A DNA stretch of 64,000 nucleotides from Paenibacillus phytohabitans (GTDB lineage: Bacteria > Bacillota > Bacilli > Paenibacillales > Paenibacillaceae). The stretch spans positions 186,001 through 250,000 of the forward strand of contig NZ_WHOB01000069.1 in the NCBI RefSeq assembly GCF_013141775.1, written 5' to 3'. The position numbers and the translations under genes were made by a program. The notes under the pieces are model-generated. The model made no database searches, had not been told where the DNA came from, and saw nothing but the letters and a program-made list of their open reading frames with translations. Within the stretch, counting starts at the first letter, position 1, and each line of letters starts with the position of its first letter. Below, in pieces: positions 1 to 8,173 of this stretch.

Positions 1-32
1 GTGCCTGTTAATTGAATATTCATCGAACTTAA

Positions 33-57
33 GGCCCCACTTTGTGGGGTTATTTTG
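33..57. terminator. Short CCCCAC/GTGGGG hairpin, terminator-like
   Basis: GCCCCAC-TTT-GTGGGGT forms a compact stem followed by TATTTTG. No gene end is visible upstream inside the window, so it may terminate a gene lying before position 1. Nearly the same hairpin recurs at 32747-32771 and 36226-36252. Confidence 0.5.
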
Positions 58-170
58 CGTATCGGCAGCTCTTATGGTAAGAATGGGATGAATATTTGAA
101 ACGGGAATGATACAAATATGCTTCAGCCTTCGTCTTACTTATAGCTGCAGCGGATAAGGAGGATTACCTG

Positions 171-686
171 ATGGACATTCCGGAATCAGACAACTTTAAA
201 TCGATTTTTTATACACATTATCCAATCGTGCGCCGAAAGCTGTCCGCGCTTGTAAGGGATGAGAGTGCAGCCGATGATTTGGCGCAGGAGGTATTTCTGA
301 GACTGTACAGAAATCCGCCGGATGATCCCGAAGCTCTGGGAGCCTGGCTGCATAGAGTGCTTACACGGATCGGATACGATTACTTGAACAAGCAAGTGCG
401 GGAGCGAAGACTGATTAATAAGCAGGAGTTAATGTACGACACAGATGCCTCAGCCCCTACGGGGGAAGAAGTAGTGCTGGGCAAGCTGGACCAGGAAGAT
501 GTGCGGAGCTGGCTGGACGGGCTTCCCGAGCGGGACCGGCAGGCTCTGCTGCTTAAGTATTCGGGTTACAGCTATGCAGAGATCGCCGGAGAGCTCGGTG
601 TGAAACCGCCGGTGGTAGGCACGCTGTTAAGCCGGGCTACCGCCAAATTGAAACAGCATGCGGTGAAGTCGCTTCCGCAAGAATAA
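171..686 (+). CDS. ECF-type RNA polymerase sigma factor
   Basis: This is a 171-residue sigma-70 family protein of the extracytoplasmic function type. Region 2 lies at about residues 10-75 and includes the acidic core-binding motif DDLAQEVFLRLYR. Region 4 is at about 115-165, with the helix-turn-helix YSYAEIAGELGVKPPVVGTL followed by the LSRATAKLK recognition-helix end. Region 3 is absent, as in ECF factors. The ATG follows AAGGAGG by 8 nt. It is followed after 23 nt by a membrane protein that is probably its anti-sigma factor and then an ABC transporter in overlapping frames. A cell-envelope stress regulon in which the ABC exporter is an output is therefore likely. I cannot name the subgroup from sequence alone. 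Confidence 0.9.
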   Translation: MDIPESDNFKSIFYTHYPIVRRKLSALVRDESAADDLAQEVFLRLYRNPPDDPEALGAWLHRVLTRIGYDYLNKQVRERRLINKQELMYDTDASAPTGEEVVLGKLDQEDVRSWLDGLPERDRQALLLKYSGYSYAEIAGELGVKPPVVGTLLSRATAKLKQHAVKSLPQE

Positions 687-709
687 GATCATCCGGGAGG
701 AATGAAGCA

Positions 710-1834
710 ATGAACAGTAGAGCAAACGGGAATTCTCAGCCCGTGGGAACAGACGAGGCATGGGCTAAATTGCAGGAGAAGCTCGGACAAGAACCGGTAA
801 ATCCGGTTTGGGCCGAATGGGGCAAGCAGGAGGCAGCATTAGCGGCTCAAACAGAGGAAACTGTTATAACGGATTCTGCTGCAAGCGGAATCAATTCTAT
901 ATCTTCAGTAAGAGCAAGAGAAAATACAGGTTCAGAGCTTCCGCAGAATTCCATCCGCAAATCACGCAGACCAGTGCTGAGCCGCAGCCGTAAGTGGGCT
1001 GCTGCCGCTGCAGGGGTTGCCATCTTCGCCGCTATTCTGGCTACTCCAGTAGGCAATACCGCCATGGCAGCTATTCTGAACCAGTTCCGGATGCAGGATG
1101 TAGCGGTAGTGGAAGAGAGCGATCTGCGCGATATGTTCTATCAGGTGAGCGGGGAAGGGGATTTCCACAAGACGATGAATTCCTTTGGCACCTTCTCGAT
1201 AGCTAACGGAACTGTCGAGGGCAAGCTACCGGTTGGGGAAATACAAGGAGTGCTGGGATATGAACCCCTGAAGGGCCAAGATATTACTGGTATGAAGACT
1301 GTAGAGGTGAGTCCGTCCCGTGATATTACCCTTACACTGAACGTGGATGAAGTGAATCAGGCGTTGAAGCGTGTAGGCTCGAACGATCTGCTGCCGGAGT
1401 CTGTGGACGGCAAACCGCTTACGCTGCATTTGCCCGAAATTGTGAATTATGACCTGTCTCCAGATCAGGAGCATTGGGCTACCCTGTCACAGATGAATAC
1501 ACCTGTAGTTACCGTTGATCCTTCTATAGATATAGATGAAGCGTTGGATGCGGTAGTTAACTTTCCGTTAATTCCCGATTATCTGAGAAGCGACCTGCAG
1601 AAGAGCCGGATTCTGTCCGGTGATATTCCGATGCCGCTGATAAAGGGAAGCAATGATGAACAGATTACGGTGGCCGACACCCCTGTTATTCTAACCGAAA
1701 TGAAGTTCAGCAGAGGCTATAGCTATTCTGCAGTCTGGGTACAGGATGGTCAGATGCTCCAGCTTACGGGCGGAGATGTCTATCCGGATAGAGACAAGTT
1801 CATTCAGAAGGTACAGGAGTTGATCACACAATGA
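710..1834 (+). CDS. Membrane anti-sigma-like protein (cognate of the ECF factor)
   Basis: The 374-residue protein has a hydrophilic N-terminal part (about 1-95), a single membrane segment (about 98-125, rich in A/I/V) and a long extracytoplasmic domain. This topology and the position directly behind the ECF sigma gene fit an anti-sigma factor. The C-terminal end (AVWVQDGQMLQLTGG, then a KVQELI helix) resembles DUF4367-type sensory domains often found on such proteins. No zinc-binding HxxxCxxC motif is present in the N-terminal part, so it is not a ZAS-type anti-sigma. Its stop overlaps the next ATG (ATGA), implying translational coupling with the ABC genes. Function is inferred mainly from context. 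Confidence 0.65.
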   Translation: MNSRANGNSQPVGTDEAWAKLQEKLGQEPVNPVWAEWGKQEAALAAQTEETVITDSAASGINSISSVRARENTGSELPQNSIRKSRRPVLSRSRKWAAAAAGVAIFAAILATPVGNTAMAAILNQFRMQDVAVVEESDLRDMFYQVSGEGDFHKTMNSFGTFSIANGTVEGKLPVGEIQGVLGYEPLKGQDITGMKTVEVSPSRDITLTLNVDEVNQALKRVGSNDLLPESVDGKPLTLHLPEIVNYDLSPDQEHWATLSQMNTPVVTVDPSIDIDEALDAVVNFPLIPDYLRSDLQKSRILSGDIPMPLIKGSNDEQITVADTPVILTEMKFSRGYSYSAVWVQDGQMLQLTGGDVYPDRDKFIQKVQELITQ

Positions 1835-2811
1835 GCAGCGTACCTGCGATTGATGCTAACGCCCTGACCAAAGAGTATACTAATGGACGCGGTTGCCGGG
1901 ATGTTACCATCACTGTGGGGAAAGGGGAAGCCTTCGGCTTCCTCGGCCCCAACGGTGCCGGCAAGAGCACCTTCGTCAAAATGCTGGTGGGACTCATCTC
2001 GCCCACGGGCGGGAATGCTTCCATTCTGGGTCACCCGCTCGGTTCTCTTGAAGCCAAAGCCAAGATGGGTTACTTGCCGGAGCTATACCGTTATCAGGAG
2101 TGGCTAACCGGAGAAGAGGTAGTTAGACTGCATGCCAGGCTATGCCGGATCGAGAAGACACTGGCGGATCGAAGGATTCCACAGCTGCTGCAGGAAGTGG
2201 GCATTGGTCAGCGCGGGAAGGACCGGGTCAAGCATTATTCCAAGGGAATGCAGCAGCGGCTGGGACTGGCTTGTGCGCTGGTCAATGAGCCGGAAATTAT
2301 TTTTCTCGATGAACCCTCCTCTGCTCTTGATCCCATCGGGAGAATGGAAGTACGGATGATTCTGGAGCGGCTGAAGGAGAGGGGGATCACGATATTTCTC
2401 AACTCCCATTTGCTTGAGGATGTTGAAGTGCTGTGCGACCGGATGGCCCTGCTTAATAATGGGGCGGTCCTGCGGCACGGCAAAGTATCAGAGATCCTGA
2501 GCAAGCGGACCAGCTGGCATTTCAAAGTGGGCGGATATACGCCTTTTTTGCTGTCCTGGCTAAATGAGCATACAGGGCTTACCATCCGGCAGACGGCCGC
2601 CGGGCAGGGAACCGGACAAGAACCGGAATTAGGCAGCAGTGTCGTATGGCTGGAAGCTGAGCTGGACAACGAGGAGCAGGCGGGCTGGCTGAACGGGCTG
2701 ATTGTGGAGCAGGGGATGACTCTATATGAAGTAACCCGCAAACAAGAACGGCTGGAAGAGTGGTTCATGGATGCCGTATCCGGACTTAGCCATAGGGGGG
2801 AGAGCGAATGA
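1831..2811 (+). CDS. ABC transporter ATP-binding protein (ABC-2 exporter)
   Basis: This 326-residue cytoplasmic ATPase energises the permease encoded next. Walker A GPNGAGKST is at about residues 39-47, the signature YSKGMQQRL near 137 and Walker B with D-loop IIFLDEPSSALDP near 155, followed by the switch His in LNSHLLEDVE. The first about 225 residues are a standard CcmA-like domain and the rest is a divergent C-terminal extension common in ABC-2 ATPases. The start codon overlaps the stop of the anti-sigma-like gene and its own stop overlaps the permease start, so the four genes form one operon. Substrate is unknown; antimicrobial peptide or lipid export under ECF control would be typical. 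Confidence 0.9.
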   Translation: MSSVPAIDANALTKEYTNGRGCRDVTITVGKGEAFGFLGPNGAGKSTFVKMLVGLISPTGGNASILGHPLGSLEAKAKMGYLPELYRYQEWLTGEEVVRLHARLCRIEKTLADRRIPQLLQEVGIGQRGKDRVKHYSKGMQQRLGLACALVNEPEIIFLDEPSSALDPIGRMEVRMILERLKERGITIFLNSHLLEDVEVLCDRMALLNNGAVLRHGKVSEILSKRTSWHFKVGGYTPFLLSWLNEHTGLTIRQTAAGQGTGQEPELGSSVVWLEAELDNEEQAGWLNGLIVEQGMTLYEVTRKQERLEEWFMDAVSGLSHRGESE

Positions 2812-3689
2812 GTACCATACTTGAAATGACGTGGAAGGAAATGCTGCGCAAAAAGGTGATGCTGCTGACTCTGCTGCTCACGTTTGTCTTTTTGATCGCC
2901 TTCTGGTTTGTGGCCGATACGGTTGGAAAGAATGACCCTGGGGCAGGGTCCATACATAACGGGAGCGAGCTGTTCACACGATTTACGAACGGCGCCTTTA
3001 TTCTTAGTCTGGGATACTTCTTCGGCGCCTTTGTAATCGCCTTTCTGGCGATCTTCAGCTCGTTCTCGGTAATTGCCGGGGAAGCGGAACAGGGAGTCAT
3101 GCAGGCATTGCTGCCCCGGCCGCTGCCACGCTGGAAATGGTATCTTGGCCGCTGGCTCGGTTTCGTAACACTGGGTGTAAGTTATGCCTTCATTCTATTT
3201 CTGGCTATCCTGCTGATCACAAATGTCCATGCGAGTGTTCCCAGAGATCCGGCAGCACTAGTGAAGTCTTTTCTGCTGTTTGCTTCTGTGGTTCCATTGT
3301 TAATCTCCGTATCCATGCTGGGCTCAGGGATCTTCTCGGCGCTGGGTAACGGTGTGTTCATGACGATGCTCTATGGGGCAGGGTTTCTGGGAGGAATGCT
3401 TGATAAGCTAAGCGGTTCGCTGCGTCTGGAGAACGACGCGCTGAATGTGCTGCATAATCTGACCGGAATTATGTCGATGCTGATGCCGGCAGATGCCTTG
3501 CAGCGCAGAATGACCGCAGAGCTGTTCAGTCTGAATGAGATTGGCGGTCTTGTTTCTCTTAGTAACGGCGGATTCAGCATCATTAATATCAGTGCGTACC
3601 CGTCAGTGTCATTCATCGTATATGCTGTGTGTTATACCGTAATTGCCTTTGCGATAGGGATTTTGCATTTTCAGCGCAAAGATTTATAA
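2808..3689 (+). CDS. ABC-2 type permease
   Basis: The 293-residue protein has about six hydrophobic segments: one at residues 18-38, then five between about 60 and 290. The ABC-2 hallmark stretch AGEAEQGVMQALLPRPLPRWKWY, a cytoplasmic loop of NosY-like permeases, lies near residues 87-109. The ATG overlaps the ATPase stop (ATGA), so the two are made together. It is the last gene of the sigma/anti-sigma operon, ended by the hairpin at 3701-3742. Membrane-located; substrate not deducible. Confidence 0.88.
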   Translation: MSTILEMTWKEMLRKKVMLLTLLLTFVFLIAFWFVADTVGKNDPGAGSIHNGSELFTRFTNGAFILSLGYFFGAFVIAFLAIFSSFSVIAGEAEQGVMQALLPRPLPRWKWYLGRWLGFVTLGVSYAFILFLAILLITNVHASVPRDPAALVKSFLLFASVVPLLISVSMLGSGIFSALGNGVFMTMLYGAGFLGGMLDKLSGSLRLENDALNVLHNLTGIMSMLMPADALQRRMTAELFSLNEIGGLVSLSNGGFSIINISAYPSVSFIVYAVCYTVIAFAIGILHFQRKDL

Positions 3690-3700
3690 GACAAACAAAC

Positions 3701-3742
3701 AGCGCCCTCAAAGTTTCCTGGTTAAGGAACTTCAGGGGCGCT
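3701..3742. terminator. Bidirectional terminator between convergent operons
   Basis: AGCGCCC...GGGGCGCT forms the outer stem, extended by AGTTTCC/GGAACTT pairing with small bulges. It lies between the ABC permease (+) and the HxlR gene (-). There is no strong T-tract on either side. Confidence 0.6.
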
Positions 3743-3763
3743 GCTTCGCATGCAAGCCGGCAA

Positions 3764-4090
3764 TCATTTGGTCACGCCAATCTCGATCCAATCCGTGGAC
3801 CAGTTGCCGATTTCACCAAGAATGGGAGCCAGTGCCGTGCCTTTGTCGGTTAACGAATATTCAATACGCACAGGCATTTCAGGATATACCGTCCGCTGAA
3901 TAATCCCTTCGTTCTCCATTTCCTTCAACCGGTCGGATAATACTTTGCCGCTTAGATTGGATAAGCAATGCTCGATTTCCCCGAATCTCCGCGGACCATC
4001 CATCAGTACGAATACGATCAGAGCAACCCACCGTTTACTAAGCACATCGACCGCTTTCTCGAAGCGTGGACACATTTCAAAATTGTTCAT
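3764..4090 (-). CDS. HxlR family transcriptional regulator
   Basis: This is a 108-residue winged-helix regulator. The typical N-terminal Cys motif EMCPRFEKAVDVLSKRW is followed by the wHTH RFGEIEHCLSNLSGKVLSDRL and the wing with RIEYSLTDKG. The Cys could serve redox or electrophile sensing as in HxlR/YodB proteins (family knowledge). I chose the internal ATG at 4090 because GAGGTGAT precedes it by a good distance. The farther ATG at 4111 overlaps a TATAAT -10 box at 4110-4115. It is divergent from the GTP cyclohydrolase II gene, and repeated ACTTACAA-type palindromes occur in the intergenic region, suggesting control of itself and its neighbour. Confidence 0.88.
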   Translation of the reverse strand: MNNFEMCPRFEKAVDVLSKRWVALIVFVLMDGPRRFGEIEHCLSNLSGKVLSDRLKEMENEGIIQRTVYPEMPVRIEYSLTDKGTALAPILGEIGNWSTDWIEIGVTK

Positions 4091-4109
4091 TAGCATCACC
4101 TCAACATTC

Positions 4110-4134
4110 ATTATATCATAAACTTACAATAAGT
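4110..4134 (-). promoter_or_regulatory. hxlR promoter -10 and ACTTA-CAA-TAAGT palindrome
   Basis: Read on the minus strand, TATAAT lies at 4115-4110. The perfect 5-3-5 palindrome ACTTACAATAAGT (4122-4134) sits where the spacer between -10 and -35 would be. A near copy lies at 4195-4207. The position suits autorepression by HxlR. Confidence 0.5.
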
Positions 4135-4164
4135 AATCATTAATATTTAAATATATATTATAAC

Positions 4165-4209
4165 TTGACGAACTTATATTACAATGATAAACTAACTTAC
4201 AAATAGTTA
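4165..4209 (+). promoter_or_regulatory. Promoter and second HxlR-like site before the GTP cyclohydrolase gene
   Basis: TTGACG (4165-4170) and TAAACT (4188-4193) are separated by 17 nt. Directly downstream lies ACTTACAAATAGT (4195-4207), a near copy of the palindrome in the hxlR promoter. It is embedded in the inverted repeat TAACT-N7-AGTTA (4193-4209). Confidence 0.45.
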
Positions 4210-4290
4210 CTAGTGCAAATAATGAATATTAAAATTTTACGAACCAGGCATAGGCTATTACGCATTTTCGGGAGAAAAGTTGCTTGGGCT

Positions 4291-4367
4291 ATGCTATCAA
4301 AACTAAGTGTATGCTTCCGAAGCAAGTTTTGCGAAACGGAATCGAAGAAGCTAATGCTATCAAAACT
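4291..4367 (+). repeat. Leader with 14-bp direct repeat and small stem-loops
   Basis: ATGCTATCAAAACT occurs at 4291-4304 and again at 4354-4367, 63 bp apart. Between them lie a perfect palindrome TGCTTC-C-GAAGCA (4312-4324) and GTTTTGCGAAAC, which can also fold. The second copy runs directly into the ribosome binding site of the next gene. The layout suggests a structured 5-prime leader, of unknown function. Confidence 0.4.
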
Positions 4368-4383
4368 TTAGGACGGTGCACTC

Positions 4384-5166
4384 ATGATCAAACCCGATAT
4401 CCTTTCCATATTACAGAACAAAATCAAACGGATCTCAATGGATGATTCCACGAATATACTGGTTGGTCCCATTACCTTACCTGTGAACCTGGACGGGGAG
4501 ACCGTTACCTTCAAATGGTACAGCTGGCTGAAAGTGACGGATGAAGAGCTTCAGCAAGCGGAAGGTAAAGAGGCTACCGAGCTGCTTATCAGCCGGTTGT
4601 CTTCAATGAACCTTGCGGATGGACAACAGTCGAGCGTTCTTGTCTATGGGGATTTCGAGAACTCCGACGAAGCGCTGATCCGGATGCACAGCATTTGCCA
4701 CACCGGCGATATTTTTGGCAGCAAACGCTGCGATTGCGGCTTCCAGCTGCACACATCGATGAAGATGATTGCCCAGCATGGTTCCGGTGCCCTCTTTTAC
4801 CTGGCTAATCATGAGGGACGAGGCATCGGCCTGTTCAGCAAAGCCATGGCTTATATTCTGCAGGAAGAAGGATATGATACTGTTGAAGCTAATCTGGAGC
4901 TGGGCTTTGCCGACGATTCCAGAGATTACACTGACGCGATCAGCGTGCTTCAGCACCTGCGCAGCAAACCGGTGACCCTGATCACCAATAATCCGAAGAA
5001 GATGGAAGCTCTGAGAGCTGCCGGAATGAACACGGTCAAAAGAGTACCGCTATGGGGCGATGTCTCGGTCTTCAACGAAAAGTATCTGCGGACCAAAGTA
5101 ACCCGCTCCGGACATCTGGAGGCTGTGCAGAGCGCGGATTTTTTTGAGGGCAGAGTAGCTAAATAA
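4384..5166 (+). CDS. GTP cyclohydrolase II (RibA-type)
   Basis: The 260-residue enzyme would open GTP to 2,5-diamino-6-ribosylamino-pyrimidinone phosphate, the first step toward riboflavin. Zinc ligands Cys105, Cys116 and Cys118 are in HSICHTGDIFGSKRCDCGF. The loop HEGRGIGL lies at 143-150, with His in place of the usual Gln of RQEGRGIGL. Tyr157 in AMAYILQ matches the product-determining Tyr of E. coli RibA. LGFADDSRDY and TNNPKK follow. It carries about 80 extra N-terminal residues and lacks a RibB domain. It stands alone, not in a rib operon, and no FMN riboswitch is visible upstream. HxlR control and a possible role in a stress or specialised pathway are inference. Confidence 0.88.
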   Translation: MIKPDILSILQNKIKRISMDDSTNILVGPITLPVNLDGETVTFKWYSWLKVTDEELQQAEGKEATELLISRLSSMNLADGQQSSVLVYGDFENSDEALIRMHSICHTGDIFGSKRCDCGFQLHTSMKMIAQHGSGALFYLANHEGRGIGLFSKAMAYILQEEGYDTVEANLELGFADDSRDYTDAISVLQHLRSKPVTLITNNPKKMEALRAAGMNTVKRVPLWGDVSVFNEKYLRTKVTRSGHLEAVQSADFFEGRVAK

Positions 5167-5231
5167 GCCGGCCGTACTCTGGCAGAGCAGAATGGTAAGG
5201 GAAATAGGTAGTACTTTTGGATTCATTCTAT

Positions 5232-5237
5232 TATAAT
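5232..5237 (+). promoter_or_regulatory. Candidate -10 box of the ABC-2 exporter operon
   Basis: A perfect TATAAT lies 40 nt before the ATG of the ATPase gene. No good -35 hexamer is seen at 16-18 nt upstream (TAGTAC at 17), so the promoter may be weak or need an activator. Confidence 0.35.
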
Positions 5238-5276
5238 GGGGTACTGACCCCAATACTTAGCTTAGTGAGGTAACCT

Positions 5277-6332
5277 ATGAATGCTATTCAAGTGCAGGAC
5301 TTGCGCAAGACATTTAAAGTCCAAAAAAACCGCGAGGGCCTCAAAGGGGCCTTCGCTGATTTGTTTAAACGGCAATATTCCGAAGTGACCGCAGTGAAGG
5401 ACATTTCGTTCAGTATTCCGGAAGGCGAAATATGCGGATACATCGGGGAGAACGGGGCCGGTAAATCGACCACGATTAAGATGCTCACCGGGATTCTTGT
5501 ACCTACCGCCGGCAGTCTGTCTGTAGGCGGCTTCGTGCCGTATGCGGAACGGGAGAAGTTCGTACAGAATATCGGAGTCGTATTCGGACAGCGCAGCCAG
5601 CTCTGGTGGGATATCGGTGTCATCGAATCGTTCCAGCTGCTGCGCAAGGTGTACCGGGTCTCCGAGCAGGATTTCAAAAAACGGCTGGATGAGCTCGTCG
5701 AGCGACTGGAGCTGCAGGAGCTGCTGAACCGTCCGGTACGCAAGCTCAGTCTCGGACAGCGGATGCGCTGTGAGTTGGTCGCTGCGCTGCTGCACAATCC
5801 GTCGATACTGTTTCTGGATGAGCCGACGATTGGCCTTGATATTGTCGTGAAGTCGGAGATTCGTGAGTTTCTCAAGGATATGAACCGTGAGCATGGCACG
5901 ACCATCCTGCTGACGACACATGATCTGCAGGATATTGAAGCTCTCTGCTCGCGGGTAATCATGCTGGATGACGGGCGTATTATCTATGACGGGGGTCTTG
6001 AGGATCTCAAGCAGCGGTGGGGAACCGGACGTGAGGTGCAGTTCCAGTTCGGTACTGCGACGAAGCTGCAGCAGCTTACGCAGTGGACAGAGGGAATGCC
6101 GGTTACCTGGACCGCCGAGAATGAGCTGGGTGCCAAGGTATGGATTCCGCTCGAGCTGAATGTATCGGATGTACTGGGCCGTGTGGTTGGACAGGCAGAT
6201 ATTACCGATATCAAAATCATTGAGACGAACACGGATGATATTGTCCGCAGTATTTATCAGTCAGGTTCGGCAGAGAAACCGGAAGAGAAGATAGCTGCAC
6301 TCCTAGATGAGAAAGAGGTTATCCATGTCTGA
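5277..6332 (+). CDS. ABC-2 exporter ATP-binding protein
   Basis: This is a 351-residue ATPase of the DrrA/NatA-like class. Walker A GENGAGKST is at 57-65. The Q-loop region is VFGQRSQLWWD. The signature is LSLGQRMR near 155 and Walker B is ILFLDEPTIGLD near 177, followed by the H-loop LLTTHDLQDIE. The QRSQLWWD stretch is typical of ATPases paired with two YbhR/DUF990-type permeases, and two such permeases follow. The C-terminal about 110 residues are a divergent regulatory domain. The stop overlaps the next gene by 8 nt. Substrate unknown. Confidence 0.9.
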   Translation: MNAIQVQDLRKTFKVQKNREGLKGAFADLFKRQYSEVTAVKDISFSIPEGEICGYIGENGAGKSTTIKMLTGILVPTAGSLSVGGFVPYAEREKFVQNIGVVFGQRSQLWWDIGVIESFQLLRKVYRVSEQDFKKRLDELVERLELQELLNRPVRKLSLGQRMRCELVAALLHNPSILFLDEPTIGLDIVVKSEIREFLKDMNREHGTTILLTTHDLQDIEALCSRVIMLDDGRIIYDGGLEDLKQRWGTGREVQFQFGTATKLQQLTQWTEGMPVTWTAENELGAKVWIPLELNVSDVLGRVVGQADITDIKIIETNTDDIVRSIYQSGSAEKPEEKIAALLDEKEVIHV

Positions 6333-7197
6333 GCAGCTTAATGGCGCAGTTGCCTCCTCCGGGGGCTCTTCAGGCGGTTCCGGAGAGAACGGACGCAGGC
6401 TGCTGCTCGGCGCTTATTTCGATTTCATCCGCATCCGCTTCCTGACGATGCTGGCCTACCGGATCAATTACTATTCAGGAATTCTGATCTACACGCTGAA
6501 TATCGGGGTTAACTATTTCACCTGGAAAGCTATTTATGGCAACGGGGAGTCGCTAGGCGGCTTTACCGGGGCACAGATGACTACGTATGTAGCCGTCTCG
6601 TGGATGGCCCGGGCGTTCTATTTCAATAACCTGGACAGGGAGATTTCTACCGATATCCGTGACGGCAGCATCGCGATTCAGTTCATCCGCCCTTATAACT
6701 ATGTTCTGGTCAAAATGATGCAGGGACTTGGCGAAGGCCTGTTCCGCTTCATGATGCTGATGATTCCGGGCATGGTGATTGCCATTCTGCTGTTTCCGGT
6801 ACAGCTGCCGACAGAACCATCCGCCTGGATCGGTTTCCTGGTGATGCTCTTCTTCAGCTTCCTGATCAGCTCACAGATTAATATCATAACGGGGCTCTCT
6901 GCATTCTTCGTCGAGAATAATGAAGGGATGATGCGCATGAAGCGTGTTATCGTTGACCTGTTCTCCGGCCTGATCGTACCGATTACGCTGTTTCCGGGCT
7001 GGTTATCGTCCATTCTTAAGGTTCTGCCCTTTCAGGCCATCACGTATCTGCCGGGTTCCGTATTCACGGGCCGTGTGCAGGGAGTGGGCATTTGGAATGT
7101 GCTGGGCATCCAGGTGATCTGGTTCCTGGTCCTGCTGGTTCCGATTGTCTGGCTATATCACGCAGCGCGCCAGCGGCTGTTCGTGCAGGGAGGTTGA
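6325..7197 (+). CDS. ABC-2 family permease, first subunit
   Basis: The 290-residue membrane protein has a Ser/Gly-rich N-terminal stretch of about 25 residues and about six hydrophobic segments. Motifs YRINYYSGILIYTLNIG, DGSIAIQFIRPYNY and ADVAL-like termini match the DUF990-type ABC-2 permeases. I chose ATG 6325 over 6307 because GAAAGAGG lies at the right distance before it and nothing suitable precedes 6307. It overlaps the ATPase gene by 8 nt and is followed by the second permease after 6 nt. The two permeases probably form a heterodimer with the upstream ATPase dimer. Confidence 0.87.
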   Translation: MSEQLNGAVASSGGSSGGSGENGRRLLLGAYFDFIRIRFLTMLAYRINYYSGILIYTLNIGVNYFTWKAIYGNGESLGGFTGAQMTTYVAVSWMARAFYFNNLDREISTDIRDGSIAIQFIRPYNYVLVKMMQGLGEGLFRFMMLMIPGMVIAILLFPVQLPTEPSAWIGFLVMLFFSFLISSQINIITGLSAFFVENNEGMMRMKRVIVDLFSGLIVPITLFPGWLSSILKVLPFQAITYLPGSVFTGRVQGVGIWNVLGIQVIWFLVLLVPIVWLYHAARQRLFVQGG

Positions 7198-7203
7198 GCC
7201 GGA

Positions 7204-7989
7204 ATGTACTATTTGGGCTTGTTAATTGAATATCTGAAAAATTATATGAAGACAAGGTTAACCTACCGCGCTGATTTCTGGGTGGAGGTTGTTTCCGATC
7301 TGCTCTTCCAGGCAACGAACTTTATCTTCATTCTGGTCATTTTCATGCATACCGACAGCCTGGGCGGCTGGAATCAGAACGAAGTGGTGTTCGTCTACGG
7401 CTTCTTCATGGTGCCGTTCGGCGTGTTCAGCTGCTTCGTGAATATGTGGGGCTTCAGTGAGCGCTATATCGTCAAAGGCGAGATGGACCGCATTCTGACC
7501 CGTCCGGCGCATAACCTGTTCCAGATTTTCTTGGAAAATGTGGACCCGCCTTCACTTGTGGGCTCCTTCATCGGACTGATTGTTATGGCCATCAGCGGCA
7601 GCAATCTGGGCTTGCCGTTCGAATGGTGGACCATTCCGATGCTGATTATCCTGACACTCAGTGCGGTAGCAATCTATACCGGCATCTATACGACATTGAC
7701 TTCACTGTCGTTCTACTCGGATGCGCCAACTGGTATTCTGCCGCTGATGTATAATATCCAGACCTACGGCCGTTATCCGGTTACGATCTACAACCGGGCG
7801 ATTCAGGTGCTGCTAACCTGGATTATCCCGTTTGCCTTTGTTGGGATCTATCCGGCAGCCCTGTTCCTCCACCGTGATGAGATGAAGGGGATGGCGCTGC
7901 TGACCCCCGTAGTGGGTGCAGTGTTCCTCGGCATCGGCCTGATGGCCTGGAGCTATGGCGTTAAGCGGTACAAAGGTGCGGGGTCTTAA
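7204..7989 (+). CDS. ABC-2 family permease, second subunit
   Basis: This 261-residue membrane protein of about six transmembrane segments belongs to the same DUF990-like group as its neighbour. It carries the equivalent loop KGEMDRILTRPAHNLFQIFLE near residues 90-110. It lies 6 nt after the first permease with GGAGGTTGAGCCGGA as ribosome binding site, so the pair is co-translated. A strong rho-independent terminator at 8014-8061 closes the operon. Confidence 0.87.
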   Translation: MYYLGLLIEYLKNYMKTRLTYRADFWVEVVSDLLFQATNFIFILVIFMHTDSLGGWNQNEVVFVYGFFMVPFGVFSCFVNMWGFSERYIVKGEMDRILTRPAHNLFQIFLENVDPPSLVGSFIGLIVMAISGSNLGLPFEWWTIPMLIILTLSAVAIYTGIYTTLTSLSFYSDAPTGILPLMYNIQTYGRYPVTIYNRAIQVLLTWIIPFAFVGIYPAALFLHRDEMKGMALLTPVVGAVFLGIGLMAWSYGVKRYKGAGS

Positions 7990-8013
7990 GGGATTCCGCA
8001 AAGAACATTATAC

Positions 8014-8061
8014 AGGGTCGTCCAAGCAGCTATTCATTGGCTGGCGCGGACGGCCCTTTTT
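8014..8061 (+). terminator. Terminator of the ABC-2 exporter operon
   Basis: AGGGTCGTCC pairs with GGACGGCCCT with one mismatch, enclosing a secondary stem, and is followed by TTTTT. Confidence 0.8.
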
Positions 8062-8173
8062 GTGTAGAAAATACTATAACAATGCTCAAAAAATCCTACC
8101 TGCCCAATCAATGAAAGCGCATAATAAGTGGTGGGAGTGAAGCCAGGACTATTACTGTAAAGGAGCAGAAGCG

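Noticed and set aside
97..134. ECF-type autoregulated promoter (TGAAAC ... CGTC) before the sigma gene
   Set aside because: TGAAAC at 97-102 and CGTC at 131-134 are 28 nt apart, much more than the 16-17 nt required.
4091..4383. FMN riboswitch before the GTP cyclohydrolase II gene
   Set aside because: None of the conserved FMN riboswitch sequence is recognisable, and the region instead holds palindromes and a direct repeat.
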